The position numbers and the translations under genes were made by a program. A DNA stretch of 38,053 nt from Candidatus Latescibacterota bacterium (lineage in GTDB: Bacteria; Latescibacterota; UBA2968; UBA8231): positions 1-38,053 of the forward strand of contig SLHA01000154.1 of the NCBI GenBank assembly GCA_007136405.1, given 5' to 3'. Under the pieces are notes generated by a model. That model searched no databases and was not told the DNA's origin. It was given only the letters and a program-made list of their open reading frames with translations. Each line of letters begins with the position of its first letter. Position 1 is the stretch's first letter. Of the stretch, positions 1 to 8,289 are shown piece after piece.

Positions 1-1534
1 CACGGGCACCGGGCTGCGGCTCACGGACACTGGGCTGAGGCGCGAAGCCGGAGTCGGGATCCAACGGGAAGATGGGGCGGGCAACCCGGCGGTAGGGCAG
101 CGAACGAAGATTGGCACTGGTGGCGCCAGGCGCGTCGACGGCCACGATGCGGCTGGCCAGGTGCTCGTAGAAGGGCCGGAAACCGTTGGGGGACTTGACG
201 ACAACCAGATCGAACTGGTCCGGGGGCAGACCGTGCGCCTCGAACAGGCTGCGGTCCATGATATGGACGGGTCGTTCGGTGATCACTACGTAGACCCGGT
301 CGTCGATGACCAGGACAGCTGTCCGGCCGGCGTCTTCCGGAGTCTCGTCGGCATACCTGAATTGGCCGTCCGTCAGCGCCCTGACATGCGCCTGGCAGCT
401 CAAGGGTCGATGTCGTCCGGGATCCAGCGTGCCGCCCAGGCTGAAACTGGCGGCGTTACCCGCTCCTACCGCGCTTGCCCGCGCCACGGTGGCGGCGTCC
501 ACCAGGGTGAACAGGGCACGCTTGCGGTAGCCGCTGGCCAGCAGGGCGCGTAATACGGCGTTGCTGTCACCCGGCGCGCCGGAGGAGGTGGCGTCAGCCG
601 CATCCGAGAAGACGGTCAACCCGGGGGTGGCGGCCGCCATGTCCAGGGCCCGGGACAGACTGGTCAGAGGGGCCTGGAACCGATGGCGATGGTGCCACAT
701 GAAGCGAGCGATGCGCACCGCGACGCGTTCCGCCCGGTCCCGGTCGCCAGCCATGCTGACCAGGACATTGGTGCACAGTTCCGGTACATCGGTGAATGGA
801 TTGCCGATGAGGACACCGGCGGCCATTCCGGCCGGATGGTTTTCCAGGGCCTGGCACAGACGGATCGCCCGGCCGAAGCGCCCGCTGGCCGTGAGCAGCT
901 CGTCGCCGCGCACCAGCATGGGCAGCGGTACGCGCACCGTGACGGGGCGCACCCGGTCTTCGAGCAGACGCAGCAGACCGGCAGCGGCGCGCTGGCCGGT
1001 TTCGAACTGATCCACATGCGGATAGGTGTGGAACGGGAACGCCAGGTCGGCGGCGTCCAGCATGGCATCGGTCAGCACGGCATGCAGGTCCAGCGAGATG
1101 ACCAGGGGTACGGGACCGATCAGCTCCCGGATACGGGCCAGCAAGCGGCCCTCGGGATCCATCTCCTGACGTCCGGCCATGGCGCCGTGGAGAACGATGT
1201 ACGCGCCGTCGACGCTGCCGGCGGCGGCTACGGCGTCGGTCAGTTCGACGACAAGCCGGTCCAGGTCGGCATCGTCCACCGGTCCACCGGACACCGACCA
1301 GCCCATCCAGGCCGGAACCACCTGTACGGCTCCATGGGCTGCGAAGGTCTTCAGAGCGCCGGCAACTTCAGTGCGCGTCGGGGCCAGCGTCCTTGGTATC
1401 TGCGCTCCGCGCCTGATCTTGAAGTCGCCGTACCGGGCGTTGACCGGGTTGAACACGGCGCTTTCCTGTTTGAGGCCGGCCAACAGAATGCGCCTGGGGG
1501 TCTGCCGGCGGGGTACGGGGTCGGGGCTGGGCAT
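1..1534 (-). CDS. M81 family metallopeptidase (MlrC / microcystinase C-like), 3' end outside the window
   Basis: The - strand frame opens at ATG 1532-1534 and runs off the left edge with no stop, giving about 511 residues, close to the usual full length of about 490-500. A clear Shine-Dalgarno (AGGAAGG) lies 6 nt upstream. M81 signatures are in order: KQESAVFNP near residues 22-30 (family E-T/S-N-x-F-x-P), LHGAM at 115-119, LDLHA at 148-152, the YPHVDQFETG block at 171-180, and a GAPGDSNA segment matching the family's GGAPGDT stretch. The family is named for MlrC, a zinc enzyme that cleaves linear peptides from microcystin breakdown; most members have unknown substrates. No signal peptide is seen, so it is probably cytoplasmic. 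It is transcribed away from the amidohydrolase at 1891. The last visible residues (Pro/Arg/Gly-rich, after about 495) come from a degenerate repeat-like tract at positions 1-60. Confidence 0.9.
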   Translation of the reverse strand, partial: MPSPDPVPRRQTPRRILLAGLKQESAVFNPVNARYGDFKIRRGAQIPRTLAPTRTEVAGALKTFAAHGAVQVVPAWMGWSVSGGPVDDADLDRLVVELTDAVAAAGSVDGAYIVLHGAMAGRQEMDPEGRLLARIRELIGPVPLVISLDLHAVLTDAMLDAADLAFPFHTYPHVDQFETGQRAAAGLLRLLEDRVRPVTVRVPLPMLVRGDELLTASGRFGRAIRLCQALENHPAGMAAGVLIGNPFTDVPELCTNVLVSMAGDRDRAERVAVRIARFMWHHRHRFQAPLTSLSRALDMAAATPGLTVFSDAADATSSGAPGDSNAVLRALLASGYRKRALFTLVDAATVARASAVGAGNAASFSLGGTLDPGRHRPLSCQAHVRALTDGQFRYADETPEDAGRTAVLVIDDRVYVVITERPVHIMDRSLFEAHGLPPDQFDLVVVKSPNGFRPFYEHLASRIVAVDAPGATSANLRSLPYRRVARPIFPLDPDSGFAPQPSVREPQPGAR

Positions 1535-1627
1535 GGGTCCTTCCTGGGTTGACTCGGTTCCGGGTGTAGCGCGCCAGCGCAGGTATGGCGTGACGGGACG
1601 GGTATGGCGCGGCGCACCTGTTTGCGC

Positions 1628-1759
1628 GCCGCCAGCGCACGCCTGCCACGGCTGAACGGCGCCGCCAGCGCACGCCTGCCACGGCTGAACGGCGCCGCCA
1701 GCGCACGCCTGCCACGGCTGAACGGCGCCGCCAGCACATGCCTGCCGCGGCTGAACGGC
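1628..1759. repeat. Four tandem copies of a 33-bp unit in a divergent intergenic region
   Basis: Copies lie at 1628-1660, 1661-1693, 1694-1726 and 1727-1759. The first three are identical and the fourth differs at a few bases (CACATG for CGCACG and one C-to-G change). The unit begins GCCGCCAGCGCACGCC and ends CTGAACGGC, so its ends (GCCG/CGGC) can pair. Decayed copies of the same theme continue on the left (GCGCCAGCGCAGG at about 1570). Because 33 is a multiple of three, several frames stay open across it, but none shows a protein family and I read it as non-coding. The rest of the 356-bp spacer (1535-1890) holds only the two ribosome-binding sites; I see no convincing promoter box or operator. 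Confidence 0.9.
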
Positions 1760-1890
1760 GCCGCCGCAGCGTGGCAGGACGCCGGCGCGGCGGGCGCTGA
1801 ACCAGACTGTGGCGCGCTGGCCGCGTCCGGACCAATCTGGGGTGTTTCGCCGTTGTTGTCCATCATACCAGCAATCGACGGGAGAGAACC

Positions 1891-2736
1891 ATGATCATCG
1901 ATACGCACACGCACTTCTATGATCCCCAGCGTCCCCAGGGGGTGCCCTGGCCGGCACCAACCCATGAACTGCTGTTCCGGCAGGTCCTGCCGGAACACTT
2001 CCGGGCGGTAGCGGCACCTTGTGGGGTTGCCGGGACCGTGGTGGTGGAGGCCAGTGCATGGCTGGAGGACAACCAGTGGATCCTCGATCTGGCCGCGCAG
2101 ACGGACCTGATCGTCGGTTTCGTAGGCAACCTGGATCCTGCCGGCGCAGAGTTTGCGGGCCACATCCGGCGCTTTGCCGCCAATCCTCTTTTCCGCGGCA
2201 TTCGTTGCGGCGGGAGAGCCTTCGAGGACGTGCATACTGGAGGCCTGCTTGCCGGCTTGGAGGAACTGGTCCGCCACGATCTGGAGCTGGACGTGCTGGT
2301 CAGCAAGCAGCACCTCGGGCAGGTCTGCGAAGTGGCACGGGCGCTGCCCGGCATACGGATCGTGATCAACCACATCGCCCATGTGCCCATCGACGGGCGC
2401 GCCCCGGACTCCGAATGGACCACGGCAATCCAGCAGGCTGCCGCCATGCCCGGCATCTACATGAAAGTGTCGGCTGTGCTGGAGCAGAGCCGCGTGCAGC
2501 CCGCCCCGGCCGATCCGGACTTCTACCGGCCGACCCTGGAGGTCTTGTGGCAGGCCTTCGGCGAGGATCGCCTGATCTATGGCAGCAACTGGCCGGTCTG
2601 TGAACGCGCCAGTGACTATGTCACGGCCTTCGCGGTGGTGCGAGAGTTCATCGACGAAAAAGGTACGGGCGCCGCCGACAAATTCTGGTGGCGAAACGCA
2701 CGGGCGGCCTACAAGTATGTCGAGCGGGACGTTTGA
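1891..2736 (+). CDS. Amidohydrolase family protein, COG3618 (sugar-lactonase-like TIM barrel)
   Basis: 281 residues. ATG 1891 follows GGGAGAG at a good distance. The protein opens MIIDTHTHFYDP, with the HxH metal motif (H6, H8) at the end of strand 1. It carries E54 in VVEAS, INHIAH (H161) and ends in the IYGSNWPVCE motif at 230-238, typical of COG3618 (L-rhamnono- and L-fucono-lactonase-like enzymes, 2-pyrone-4,6-dicarboxylate lactonase relatives). The Asp that usually follows GS in this last motif is Asn (N233), a change I believe also occurs in other members. The family opens lactone rings or related C-O bonds in the cytoplasm. It leads a + strand group with the isochorismatase-like gene 52 bp downstream, followed by an aldolase, which fits catabolism of a sugar acid. 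The exact substrate is not readable from sequence. Confidence 0.88.
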   Translation: MIIDTHTHFYDPQRPQGVPWPAPTHELLFRQVLPEHFRAVAAPCGVAGTVVVEASAWLEDNQWILDLAAQTDLIVGFVGNLDPAGAEFAGHIRRFAANPLFRGIRCGGRAFEDVHTGGLLAGLEELVRHDLELDVLVSKQHLGQVCEVARALPGIRIVINHIAHVPIDGRAPDSEWTTAIQQAAAMPGIYMKVSAVLEQSRVQPAPADPDFYRPTLEVLWQAFGEDRLIYGSNWPVCERASDYVTAFAVVREFIDEKGTGAADKFWWRNARAAYKYVERDV

Positions 2737-2788
2737 CCCGATCCCTTACCAGACCTCCCCAACACTTTCACGCAAGGCAGAGAAGCCG

Positions 2789-3622
2789 ATGACAGCGATC
2801 CGCGTACCGGCCTGGTATTACCAGCAGTTCGATGCCGATGCCACGCTGGATATTCCCGCGGAGGGATACGGCGGTTGGCAACAGACCGAGATCGACATCA
2901 GCGCCGAACACACGGCCGTAGTCCTCATGCATGCCTGGGACACGGGCACTCCCGATGACTTCCCGGGCTGGTACCGGGCGGTGGAGTACCTGCCGCGGGC
3001 CCGGGAAATCGCCCGGACGATATTGCCGGACCTGCTGGATACGGTGCGGCGCTCGCCGTTGCCGCTGTTGCATGTGGTCGGCGGCGGCGACTATTACCAG
3101 GATCTGCCCGGGTACCAGCGGGCGGTACGACTGGCCGGGCCAGACCCGGACCAACCGATGCGGGTGGACTCGGACCCCATACTGGAAGCACTCACCGCCT
3201 TCAGGTCCGAGCATGTCTTCGTCGGCGGCCATAACCAGGCAGACGTGCAGCGTGGTTTCGCCCGGCTGGGTTTCATGCCTGTGGCGCGTCCCGTGGAGGA
3301 CGAAGGGGTGGCGGCCAACTCGCGGCAACTGCTGGCGCTGTGTCGCGAGGCTGGCATCAATCACCTGATCTATGCCGGTTTCGCCATCAACTGGTGCCTG
3401 CTGTTGTCGCCGGGCGGCATGGCGGACATGTCGCGGCACGGCATCATGTGTTCGGCTTTGCGGCAGGCGGTCACTGCGGTCGAGAATCGCGAGACGGCGC
3501 GGCAGCAACTGGGCAAGGAGAACGGCCTGTGGCGGGTGGCACTGGCGTATGGCTTCGTCTTCGATGTGCCTTCGTTCCGGCAGGCGCTCGAACCGACACC
3601 CGCGTTACCGGCTGCGGGTTGA
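2789..3622 (+). CDS. Isochorismatase-like cysteine hydrolase with altered triad
   Basis: 277 residues from ATG 2789, chosen because AAGGCAGAG lies just upstream and residues encoded before it resemble no family. Strand 1 is HTAVVLMHAWDTG (residues 41-53). The nucleophile region is HLIYAGFAINWCLL, with Cys203, matching the (H/V)xGxxTNxC core of isochorismatase/nicotinamidase-like hydrolases, followed by a MADMSRHG helix. The usual Asp of strand 1 (IDMQ) is replaced (MHAW, H48), and the usual Lys position reads VFVGGHNQAD with no Lys. The catalytic Cys is therefore kept while the other two triad members appear changed. It follows the COG3618 gene after 52 bp and likely shares its transcript. 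Substrate unknown; family members hydrolyse amides, isochorismate or carbamoyl compounds. Confidence 0.82.
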   Translation: MTAIRVPAWYYQQFDADATLDIPAEGYGGWQQTEIDISAEHTAVVLMHAWDTGTPDDFPGWYRAVEYLPRAREIARTILPDLLDTVRRSPLPLLHVVGGGDYYQDLPGYQRAVRLAGPDPDQPMRVDSDPILEALTAFRSEHVFVGGHNQADVQRGFARLGFMPVARPVEDEGVAANSRQLLALCREAGINHLIYAGFAINWCLLLSPGGMADMSRHGIMCSALRQAVTAVENRETARQQLGKENGLWRVALAYGFVFDVPSFRQALEPTPALPAAG

Positions 3623-3706
3623 CGCCTGGGTATCCGGCAAGAGTCGAATGGGTGGGCGGTGGGCGCCCGGGTATCCGGCCGGTGGTGAAGAGCGGCCATC
3701 CGGTTT

Positions 3707-3719
3707 ATGTTTATTACCC
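3707..3719 (+). promoter_or_regulatory. AT-rich 13-mer ATGTTTATTACCC upstream of the aldolase gene
   Basis: This 13-mer occurs twice in the window, here 57 nt before the ATG of the class II aldolase and again at 27325-27337, 61 nt before the serS ATG. It is conspicuously AT-rich for this genome. TTTATT within it matches four of six positions of a -10 box. It could mark a promoter, but no strong -35 is visible at this copy. The 141-bp spacer 3623-3763 also carries a direct repeat GGGTATCCGGC (3627-3637 and 3669-3679). Confidence 0.3.
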
Positions 3720-3763
3720 AAATCCATGCAACAAACGATCACATACATGCAGAAAGGACTGTC

Positions 3764-5047
3764 ATGAGCCCAATATCATCCGCCCAGTTGGAGAAAGCCC
3801 TCGAATGCGGCCGGCCACCCAACATCAAGCAACTGTTCCCCAGTTCCAGGGCATTGATCGTCAGCGGCACCGTCATCGATCGCGCCATGCTGGCCAAGGG
3901 AAAAGCCATCGCCATCGCCGCCAATGGCCGCAGCAATTTCGTCATCAAGGGGGCACTGAAAGCGGCTCAACGGGCCAACGCGGCTCTGATCGTGGAGATC
4001 GCCCGTTCAGAGGGAGGCGCCAAAGCCTACTGCGCCGTCAACCTGTGGAACATCGCCCGGCAGGTGGACCAGGCCTGCAACGAACTCGGGATCACGGTTC
4101 CGGTGGCCGTGCACGCGGATCACTACGGCATCAAGGCGGAAGCGGATATCCCACCGGCGGAGACCGAGATTCCATCCCTGTTCGACGCTGGCATCACCTC
4201 CATCGCCGTCGATGCTTCGCATATGCCGGACGATCAGAATCTGCTCGCCAGCATCCGGTTGAAGGAGCAGGTCCCGGACTGGGCCGCTCTGGAAACCGAA
4301 GTGGGCGAGATCAAAGGAAGCCAGGGATTGTCCAACAGGGATGAAGCCCTCTTCCTGATCCAGGGACTGAATGCCCATGGTATCTTCCCGGACTGGATCG
4401 CGCTGAACAATGGCTCCAGCCATGGTCTGGAAGCGGATGGTCAGGGCATCCAGGTGGGACTCACGGCGGAGATCCATCAGGCGCTCGCGCCCTATGGCGT
4501 CTCGGGGGCGCAGCACGGCACTTCGGGCAATGATTCGGAGCGCCTGCGCCGCATCGCCCGGGAGACGAAGACCACCAAGGCCAACGTGGCCACGGCGCTG
4601 CAGATGGTCTCCTGGGGGCTGGAGGTGAACGATTATGGCAACGCGGCGCAGAAGGATGGCGAGTTTGTCAAGGTCAAGGGTGAAGGGGTGACTGAAGAGG
4701 TGTGGGAAGCCATGGTCCAGTACGCCAGGGACAAGGGTTACAAAGCAGGAGACTACAAGAATCTCAACCTGCCCTTCGAGAACATCCTTCTGGGGCAACC
4801 GCGCGCTGTTCGCGAGCGCATGATCGACCGGACGGCGGACTTCGTGTACGGAATGTTGACCGGGGTGTTCAACTGCCAGGACACCGCGCCTCTGGCTGTC
4901 GAGGAGATCCTGCAGGCGAATTCGCATGCGCTCGCGCCCAAAGCGGAACGCATCGAAGATCCGGCTGAATGGACGCCGGAGAAGATTGCCGAAAAGGCCA
5001 AACTGCTGGATACGGACAAGGGGCCAAAGGGCGACTTCGACGACTGA
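3764..5047 (+). CDS. Class II (zinc-dependent) fructose-bisphosphate aldolase family protein
   Basis: 427 residues from ATG 3764, preceded by AGAAAGGA at 3751-3757; the frame is open further upstream but without a second start having a ribosome-binding site. Class II aldolase landmarks are clear: VHADHYG with D119 and the zinc ligand H120, a SIAVDASHMPDDQN segment at 147-159, TEVGEIKG at 178-185, ALNNGSSHG with H220, and GAQHGTSGN with H251 and the phosphate-binding glycine/serine turn. The enzyme splits a ketose (bis)phosphate into dihydroxyacetone phosphate and an aldehyde. It is about 70-140 residues longer than typical FbaA or GatY proteins, mostly through a C-terminal extension rich in Glu, Lys and Pro. 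It may be the central FBP aldolase or a catabolic paralogue serving the neighbouring sugar-acid genes; sequence alone does not separate these. Confidence 0.88.
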   Translation: MSPISSAQLEKALECGRPPNIKQLFPSSRALIVSGTVIDRAMLAKGKAIAIAANGRSNFVIKGALKAAQRANAALIVEIARSEGGAKAYCAVNLWNIARQVDQACNELGITVPVAVHADHYGIKAEADIPPAETEIPSLFDAGITSIAVDASHMPDDQNLLASIRLKEQVPDWAALETEVGEIKGSQGLSNRDEALFLIQGLNAHGIFPDWIALNNGSSHGLEADGQGIQVGLTAEIHQALAPYGVSGAQHGTSGNDSERLRRIARETKTTKANVATALQMVSWGLEVNDYGNAAQKDGEFVKVKGEGVTEEVWEAMVQYARDKGYKAGDYKNLNLPFENILLGQPRAVRERMIDRTADFVYGMLTGVFNCQDTAPLAVEEILQANSHALAPKAERIEDPAEWTPEKIAEKAKLLDTDKGPKGDFDD

Positions 5048-5049
5048 GC

Positions 5050-5152
5050 CGTAGCCGCGTCGGCCGCGTCGACCACATCGACCACATCGACCACATCGAC
5101 TGCACCGGCGGCGTCGGCTGCATCGGCCGCGTCGAACGCGTCGACCGCATCG
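5050..5152. repeat. Degenerate 9-bp tandem repeat tract directly after the aldolase stop codon
   Basis: Three perfect copies of CGACCACAT (5070-5078, 5079-5087, 5088-5096) sit inside about 100 bp of looser copies following a pattern like CGNCNGCGT. The tract starts a few bases after the TGA at 5045-5047. It has 9-bp periodicity on both strands and encodes only low-complexity peptide, so I read it as a non-coding microsatellite-like tract. Confidence 0.8.
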
Positions 5153-5160
5153 CAAGGTGG

Positions 5161-5194
5161 AAGGAGCCGGGTATGCCAGCATTCCCGGCTCCTT
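5161..5194 (+). terminator. 11-bp perfect stem hairpin downstream of the aldolase gene
   Basis: AAGGAGCCGGG (5161-5171) pairs exactly with CCCGGCTCCTT (5184-5194) across a 12-nt loop. No T-run follows, so it is either a Rho-independent-like terminator without U-tract, an mRNA-stabilising 3' hairpin, or one copy of a dispersed extragenic palindrome. The 3' arm is followed by GCGTACCGCTTCGCTCCGGCACGGG, which also looks like the flank of a repeat element. Confidence 0.5.
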
Positions 5195-5239
5195 GCGTAC
5201 CGCTTCGCTCCGGCACGGGATGCTCACAGGAGGACCGCC

Positions 5240-6586
5240 ATGACTACCAGCCATCGCCGCCGCCTGATCTGGTTCTGCCAGACTGAATCCGTGGCTGCGC
5301 AACCTGACACGCTGGCCCGGTTGCGGGATCGGATCGGGTTGACCACCATCATGCCGGAGAGTCCGGTATCCCACACCTCCGGTTTCAGCAGCAGCGCCGA
5401 ACTGGCCGCCCGCGGTCCCTTCGAGGACTGGCGCGAGCGTGAACACCTGTGGCCCCGGGGACGGGACGGAATCTTCCCCCCGGTGGCCGGCATCGTCGGC
5501 GGGTTCGATGACACACCGCTGCGCCGGCTGCTCGACACGTGTGCCCGCTTGGATATCGAAGTCTGGGGGCATCTGGGATTGTGGAGTTATGGGGGTGATG
5601 TCTTTCCCGAACTGGCGATGCGCGACATCTACGGTCGGGCGTTGGACCCGCGTTATGGCCGCTGGGGTACAGGGCTTTGTCCCAACCGTCCGGAGATCGT
5701 CGAATGGGTGCATGACGGTCTGCGCGAAGCCATCGCGCGTTACGGTCTGAGCAGCTTCTGTGTGGATCATGCGCGATACCCGGCTCCGGCCAACCTGCAC
5801 AGTCTACTGGGATGCGGGTGTCCACACTGTGCCGGCGCGGCGTCCGGTCTCGGGTATGACGCCGATTCCATCCATGCGCGACTGCATCGCTGGCGGCAGG
5901 AAAGCGGCAGGCTGAAGTATCGCCGCTTGCGGGCTCTGCTGGCCTCCAGGGCGTCGTTGGGGGAGTTTCTATACTGGCTGGGCGCTGACGATGTGGTCAT
6001 CGAATGGCTGCGATGCCGGGCGGCGCTGCTGGCAGCGCGCATGCGCGAGTGTCGCGATGTGGTAAGGCAGGCGGCCGGTCCCGAAGCCGTCTTCGGCAGC
6101 GATGTATTCGCGCCATCCATCGCCCTGCTTGGCGGGCAGCAGTTGAACCAGTGGGAGCAGAGCACCGACTTCCTCACCGGCGGAAGCTCGTATGGCGGCG
6201 TCGTGGGCTGGGCTTCGGGGGTAACCCATCTGGCCGGCGAGGGGGCGCCGGCATTGTGCAGCCTGGTGCCCGGCCTGGAGGAGCGCGAGGCGCTGCAGCT
6301 GATCTACCGGCTGTTCGGCTACGACGATCTAGACCTTCCGGACACGCTCGAGGGGTTGTCGAACCAGGCTCTGCCGGTCGAGGCGATCTACGCCCGTGAG
6401 ATCCAGCGGCTGGTCGCCGCCACCAGCGGCGTGGTCCCGCTGTACCCGCCGGTCTCGGCCCAGGGGTCGCTGGAGCGTGTCGAGTCTCTGTGTCGCGCCG
6501 TGGCTGATGCGGGGTGTGACGGCGCGATGCTGGGGCTGAACCCTGAAGACGAGGCGGTGCTCGATGTCATCGCCGGAACCTGGTGA
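5240..6586 (+). CDS. Uncharacterised TIM-barrel protein, glycoside-hydrolase-like
   Basis: 448 residues from ATG 5240, with a strong AGGAGG at 5229-5234. I do not recognise a named family. Features resemble putative glycoside-hydrolase-like TIM barrels: an N-terminal strand (RRLIWFCQTE), a segment VWGHLGLWSYGGDVFPE, the block GTGLCPNRPEIVEWVHDGL that resembles substrate-side loops of such barrels, then SSFCVDHARYP with a His-Ala-Arg-Tyr end that could be an active-site strand. A CGCPHC motif at about residues 192-197 could bind metal or form a disulfide. No signal peptide or membrane segment is present, so it is likely cytoplasmic. The next gene, a sulfatase, starts 20 bp after its stop, so the two are almost certainly co-transcribed and may act on one substrate. 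Function is not assigned. Confidence 0.75.
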   Translation: MTTSHRRRLIWFCQTESVAAQPDTLARLRDRIGLTTIMPESPVSHTSGFSSSAELAARGPFEDWREREHLWPRGRDGIFPPVAGIVGGFDDTPLRRLLDTCARLDIEVWGHLGLWSYGGDVFPELAMRDIYGRALDPRYGRWGTGLCPNRPEIVEWVHDGLREAIARYGLSSFCVDHARYPAPANLHSLLGCGCPHCAGAASGLGYDADSIHARLHRWRQESGRLKYRRLRALLASRASLGEFLYWLGADDVVIEWLRCRAALLAARMRECRDVVRQAAGPEAVFGSDVFAPSIALLGGQQLNQWEQSTDFLTGGSSYGGVVGWASGVTHLAGEGAPALCSLVPGLEEREALQLIYRLFGYDDLDLPDTLEGLSNQALPVEAIYAREIQRLVAATSGVVPLYPPVSAQGSLERVESLCRAVADAGCDGAMLGLNPEDEAVLDVIAGTW

Positions 6587-6605
6587 ACTGGCGCAGGAGG
6601 CAACC

Positions 6606-8225
6606 ATGAGCAAGCAGGACACACCGGGCGGGCAGGCTTCGCCACAGGCAGCTTCGCGCCCCAACATCGTGCTGATACTCGTCGACGACATGGGGTACTC
6701 GGACATCGGTTGTTTCGGATCGGAGATCGACACCCCCAACCTGGATCGACTGGCGCAATCGGGCGTCCGGTTCTCGCAGATGTACAACTGCGCCCGCTGT
6801 TGCCCTACCCGGGCCTCCCTGCTGACCGGTCTGTATCCGCACCAGGCGGGCGTGGGGCACATGGTGGGCAACCATGGCTACGCCGAATACCAGGGTTTCC
6901 TGCGCGACGACTGTGTGACACTTGCCGAAGCCCTGCGACCTTGCGGCTACCGCACCCTGATGTCGGGCAAATGGCATGTCGGCGGAGCGTACCAGGCCAA
7001 CCAACCGGACAGCTGGGCACCGGGATCGGCCGGACATCCGCTACCTGTGCAGCGCGGCTTCGACGAACACTATGGCATGCTGGGCGGTGGTGGCAGCTAT
7101 TTCAATCCACCCTACATGGTACGCGATGATCGGTTGATCCGGGTGGGCGGCGAAGGGTACTACCTGACTGATGCCATCAGCGCCGAAGCCGTCCGGATGA
7201 TCGAGCAGGCCTCGGACGGCGACCAGCCCTTCTTACTCTACGTGGCCTACACCGCGCCGCACTGGCCCCTGCACGCTCCGGAGGACGATATCGAACGGTA
7301 CCGGGGCCGGTACCGGCTGAAGGGTTGGGACGGCGTACGCAAGGCGCGGTATGAACGACTGCAAAGCGCCGGACTCCTGGATCCGGGTTGGTCGCTCTCT
7401 CCCCGGGATACCGCCGCGCCCGCATGGAACGCCGTCGCCGAAAAGGACTGGGAAGACCTGCGCATGGCCGTGTACGCCGCCCAGGTGGATCGTATGGACC
7501 AGGGAGTCGGCCGTATCATGGACGCCCTGGAACGGCAGGGGATCGGAGACGACACGCTGGTGATGTTTCTGTCCGACAATGGCGGCTGCGCCGAATTCCT
7601 GGCAGAAGATTCCAACCGCAAAGAACCATTCCGCTACGATATTCCCACTCCGGACGGACGGCCCATGCGCTTGGGCAATACACCGAGCATCCAGCCAGGT
7701 CCGGACGACACGTTTGCCAGTTACGATCTTCCCTGGGCCAATGCGTCCAACACACCCTTCCGTCTGTACAAGCACTGGGTACACGAAGGAGGTATCACCA
7801 CGCCGCTGCTGGTGCAGTGGCCCGGCGGCGGTCTGGCGCCGGGCATCGTCCATCGTCCCAGTCATGTCATCGACATCATGGCCACCTGTCTGGAGGTGGC
7901 CGGGGCCAGATATCCGGCTGAGCGCGATGGGATCACGGTGACCCCACTGGAAGGCGAGAGTCTGGTGCCCCTGTTGCGGGGGCGTGATCAGGCCCGTGTT
8001 CAACCCCTGTTCTGGGAACACGAAGGCAACTGCGCGCTGCGAGACGGCGAATGGAAGCTGGTGAAACGACACCCCGAAGGCTGGGAACTGTACAACATGG
8101 AGCGGGACCGTACCGAGCTGGAAGACATGGCGGCCCGTGAACCGGACCGGGTGAAGCGGATGTCCGCGGAATATCGGCGCCGGGCCGCGGCCTACGGTGT
8201 GCGTGATTGGCCTCTGCGCCGCTGA
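6606..8225 (+). CDS. Type I sulfatase (arylsulfatase family), no signal peptide
   Basis: 539 residues. ATG 6606 is preferred over an in-frame ATG at 6564 because AGGAGG (6595-6600) precedes it and the upstream start would overlap the previous gene. The N-terminus has NIVLILVDDMGYSDIG with the calcium-binding D27-D28. The sulfatase signature C65-C-P-T-R69 is followed by ASLLTG; C65 would be oxidised to formylglycine. SGKWHVGG and FLSDNGG supply further active-site residues. Such enzymes hydrolyse sulfate esters of sugars or aryl compounds. Bacterial sulfatases are often exported, but residues 1-20 are hydrophilic and no signal peptide is seen, pointing to a cytoplasmic enzyme acting on an imported molecule. 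It is about the usual length. A maturase (FGE or anSME) is not encoded in this window. Confidence 0.95.
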   Translation: MSKQDTPGGQASPQAASRPNIVLILVDDMGYSDIGCFGSEIDTPNLDRLAQSGVRFSQMYNCARCCPTRASLLTGLYPHQAGVGHMVGNHGYAEYQGFLRDDCVTLAEALRPCGYRTLMSGKWHVGGAYQANQPDSWAPGSAGHPLPVQRGFDEHYGMLGGGGSYFNPPYMVRDDRLIRVGGEGYYLTDAISAEAVRMIEQASDGDQPFLLYVAYTAPHWPLHAPEDDIERYRGRYRLKGWDGVRKARYERLQSAGLLDPGWSLSPRDTAAPAWNAVAEKDWEDLRMAVYAAQVDRMDQGVGRIMDALERQGIGDDTLVMFLSDNGGCAEFLAEDSNRKEPFRYDIPTPDGRPMRLGNTPSIQPGPDDTFASYDLPWANASNTPFRLYKHWVHEGGITTPLLVQWPGGGLAPGIVHRPSHVIDIMATCLEVAGARYPAERDGITVTPLEGESLVPLLRGRDQARVQPLFWEHEGNCALRDGEWKLVKRHPEGWELYNMERDRTELEDMAAREPDRVKRMSAEYRRRAAAYGVRDWPLRR

Positions 8226-8234
8226 TGCGGTGCG

Positions 8235-8271
8235 GTGCCGGGCGATTCCCTGCGGACAGGTCGCCCGGCAC
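8235..8271. terminator. Bidirectional terminator hairpin between convergent genes
   Basis: GTGCCGGGCGA (8235-8245) and TCGCCCGGCAC (8261-8271) form a perfect 11-bp stem with a 15-nt loop. It fills the 64-bp gap between the sulfatase stop (8225) and the stop of the - strand membrane-protein gene (8290). The placement supports termination from both sides, although neither side has a T-run. Confidence 0.65.
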
Positions 8272-8289
8272 GCGGAGTCGCGGCCTGCC

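Noticed and set aside
1628-1759. CRISPR array
   Set aside because: Copies are directly adjacent with no spacers and no cas genes are present.
1351-2382. 343-codon - strand frame overlapping the COG3618 gene and the repeat array
   Set aside because: The repeat's 33-bp period keeps frames open; the real - strand gene starts at 1534 in another frame.
4007-5800. 597-codon open frame on the - strand across the aldolase and TIM-barrel genes
   Set aside because: It is antisense to two well-supported + strand genes and gives Arg/Pro/Gly-rich sequence with no family features; long antisense frames are common at this GC.
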